Below, piece after piece: positions 62,999 through 64,000 of a stretch of 64,000 bases of DNA. Both the position numbers and the translations under genes were made by a program. The number at the start of each line of letters is the position of its first letter. Position 1 is the stretch's first letter. Source of the DNA: Burkholderiales bacterium (GTDB lineage: Bacteria; Pseudomonadota; Gammaproteobacteria; Burkholderiales; Burkholderiaceae_D); contig CANGAW010000003.1 of the NCBI GenBank assembly GCA_947451925.1, positions 34,205 to 98,204 of the forward strand. Direction: 5' to 3'. A model generated the notes under the pieces. The model made no database searches and was not told the origin of the DNA. It worked only from the letters and a program-made list of their open reading frames with translations.

Positions 62999-63190
62999 CT
63001 GCTAATACAGGACTTCACAGCGGCAAGAAACATACAGCGACATCGACTGTGTATCTTCCCACGCACGGATGAAAATCAAAACAGTGACTTTTGTAATATT
63101 GCTTTATTGACTGTCCTTGCAGGAGCAATCAGAGATTAATGTTACCCACAGATTTTTCAAAGTTCAACTCTGTGAAAGGACGGTAATCCG

Positions 63191-64000
63191 ATGAATCCAC
63201 TCTCCACTAATCCCGACAAGTCCATCGTTGGACAACCTGAATCGCCGCTGCAAGAAAAGTTGGAAGCAGCCGAGGCCAAGCCCAGTATGAAACCCGGTTC
63301 GATCCCGGAGCCAGAGGCCAAGCTTTTAACCAGGCAAGCTGGCGCTACCGAAAAACTGCGTCTGGAAAAGGAATCTTCGGATCCTGAAATCATCATCCGC
63401 AGTCCTTCTGTCGGCACGGATAATCATGAGGCAGAAACTTTTTTTGTTGATGTATTAAATTTTTTTGCCAGGTCTGAGCTAAAGGAAAAGGCGCCATTGG
63501 AAGCATTGATTGCATCCAAAAGCCAGCACATCAAAATTCCCCAATCAATGGCGTCTGTGCCCTACATTGCGATGGCGGTATCAGACAACTTGAGTGTCCA
63601 GTGCATTGAGCATTTGCTGCAAATGGGTGCCAGTCTGGATGTCGCAGACGATCAAGGCAATACCGCGCTTTCTTATGCTGTTATGCAAGGTAATGCCGAG
63701 ATGGTGAAATGTTTGCTTGACCACCATGCCCAGGTCAATGTTCCCGTCAAACTCATCCATTACCGGCACACGACCTTATCCATGGCGGCGTATTTGGGCG
63801 ATGCAATTGTCGTCGGACTTTTGCTCGATCATGGCGCAGAGATCAATCAAGTCAATGGTAGTTGTGGCACTGCGCTTGAATGCGCAATGCGGTCTTGTCT
63901 GCTCACTGGCTATACGGGCGCGTTAAGCTTGTTACTTGAAAAGGGAGCCAATACCGAAGCCCCAATGTCAAGGGCACCAACTTTCCTTGGTTACGCATTA
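63191..64000 (+). CDS. Ankyrin-repeat protein, cut by the window end
   Basis: An open frame of 270 codons from ATG 63191 (AAGGA upstream) to the last base. The first 110 residues are Pro/Glu/Lys-rich and probably unfolded (M-N-P-L-S-T-N-P-D-K). Ankyrin repeats start near 133: C-I-E-H-L-L-Q-M-G-A-S-L-D, then G-N-T-A-L-S-Y-A-V-M-Q-G-N-A-E-M-V-K-C-L-L-D, then T-T-L-S-M-A-A-Y-L-G-D-A. Ankyrin repeats bind proteins. Many in free-living bacteria are effectors or have periplasmic roles, but no Sec signal is seen here. Confidence 0.88.
   Translation, partial: MNPLSTNPDKSIVGQPESPLQEKLEAAEAKPSMKPGSIPEPEAKLLTRQAGATEKLRLEKESSDPEIIIRSPSVGTDNHEAETFFVDVLNFFARSELKEKAPLEALIASKSQHIKIPQSMASVPYIAMAVSDNLSVQCIEHLLQMGASLDVADDQGNTALSYAVMQGNAEMVKCLLDHHAQVNVPVKLIHYRHTTLSMAAYLGDAIVVGLLLDHGAEINQVNGSCGTALECAMRSCLLTGYTGALSLLLEKGANTEAPMSRAPTFLGYAL

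Noticed and set aside
1..64000. CRISPR arrays, IS elements, prophage or tRNA genes
   Set aside because: I looked for regularly spaced repeats, transposase motifs and cloverleaf-like sequences and found none that stand up. The only dispersed repeats are the REP family.

Overview
The window looks like the chromosome of a betaproteobacterium of the order Burkholderiales, probably close to Oxalobacteraceae such as Herminiimonas, Undibacterium or Janthinobacterium. This is inferred from conserved gene orders (psd-pssA-leuA; glyA-nrdR then ribD-ribE-ribBA-ribH-nusB; SRP RNA-dnaX-ybaB-recR), from a RibBA with a degenerate second domain, and from a ZTP riboswitch before glyA. No rRNA, tRNA, CRISPR array, IS element or prophage was seen.

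Layout. 1-9.5 kb: a 5'-cut hypothetical gene, a composite REP repeat, a small exported protein, phospholipid genes psd and pssA, a candidate leucine-rich leader before leuA, the ZTP riboswitch with glyA, nrdR, and a minor-pilin cluster (pilV, pilW, pilX, fimT-like) without pilY1 or pilE. 9.5-15.5 kb: riboflavin genes interrupted by a vapBC module with a perfect 15-bp palindromic operator, then nusB and an aminotransferase. 15.5-24.8 kb: a membrane-anchored lytic transglycosylase, a likely 6S-like ncRNA under a near-consensus promoter, ubiD, SRP RNA, an AidB-like acyl-CoA dehydrogenase, dnaX-ybaB-recR, a CoA-transferase and a 28-residue membrane peptide.

25.0-29.5 kb is the most unusual part. 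It is an AT-rich, same-strand run of four genes of unknown function. Three of the proteins share an N-terminal layout, and the largest contains about five diverged copies of a roughly 75-residue helical module that also occurs in its neighbours. 29.5-38.6 kb is a sugar block: tal-zwf-pgi on the minus strand facing edd-eda, a LuxR-type regulator and rpiA. Together these supply the Entner-Doudoroff route and the pentose-phosphate interconversions.

38.7-49.5 kb holds yggX, argA, hrpA, dcd, a HigBA-type toxin-antitoxin pair, a large Orn/Lys/Arg decarboxylase, folA and thyA. 49.7-50.9 kb has a possible secreted protein overlapping a class II type III secretion chaperone-like TPR gene. 50.9-57.0 kb is a four-gene minus-strand operon: LolD-like ATPase, FtsX-like permease, AttH-like lipocalin protein and an ABC exporter. 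A REP repeat encodes part of the AttH-like signal peptide. 57.2-64.0 kb has egtD-egtB (ergothioneine), selD, a RhlE-type RNA helicase, a Phd/PIN toxin-antitoxin pair and an ankyrin-repeat gene cut by the window end.

The window is mostly housekeeping. The accessory parts are three toxin-antitoxin modules, dispersed REP repeats, and effector-like proteins (helical-repeat island, chaperone pair, ankyrin protein) that may belong to a secretion system encoded elsewhere.
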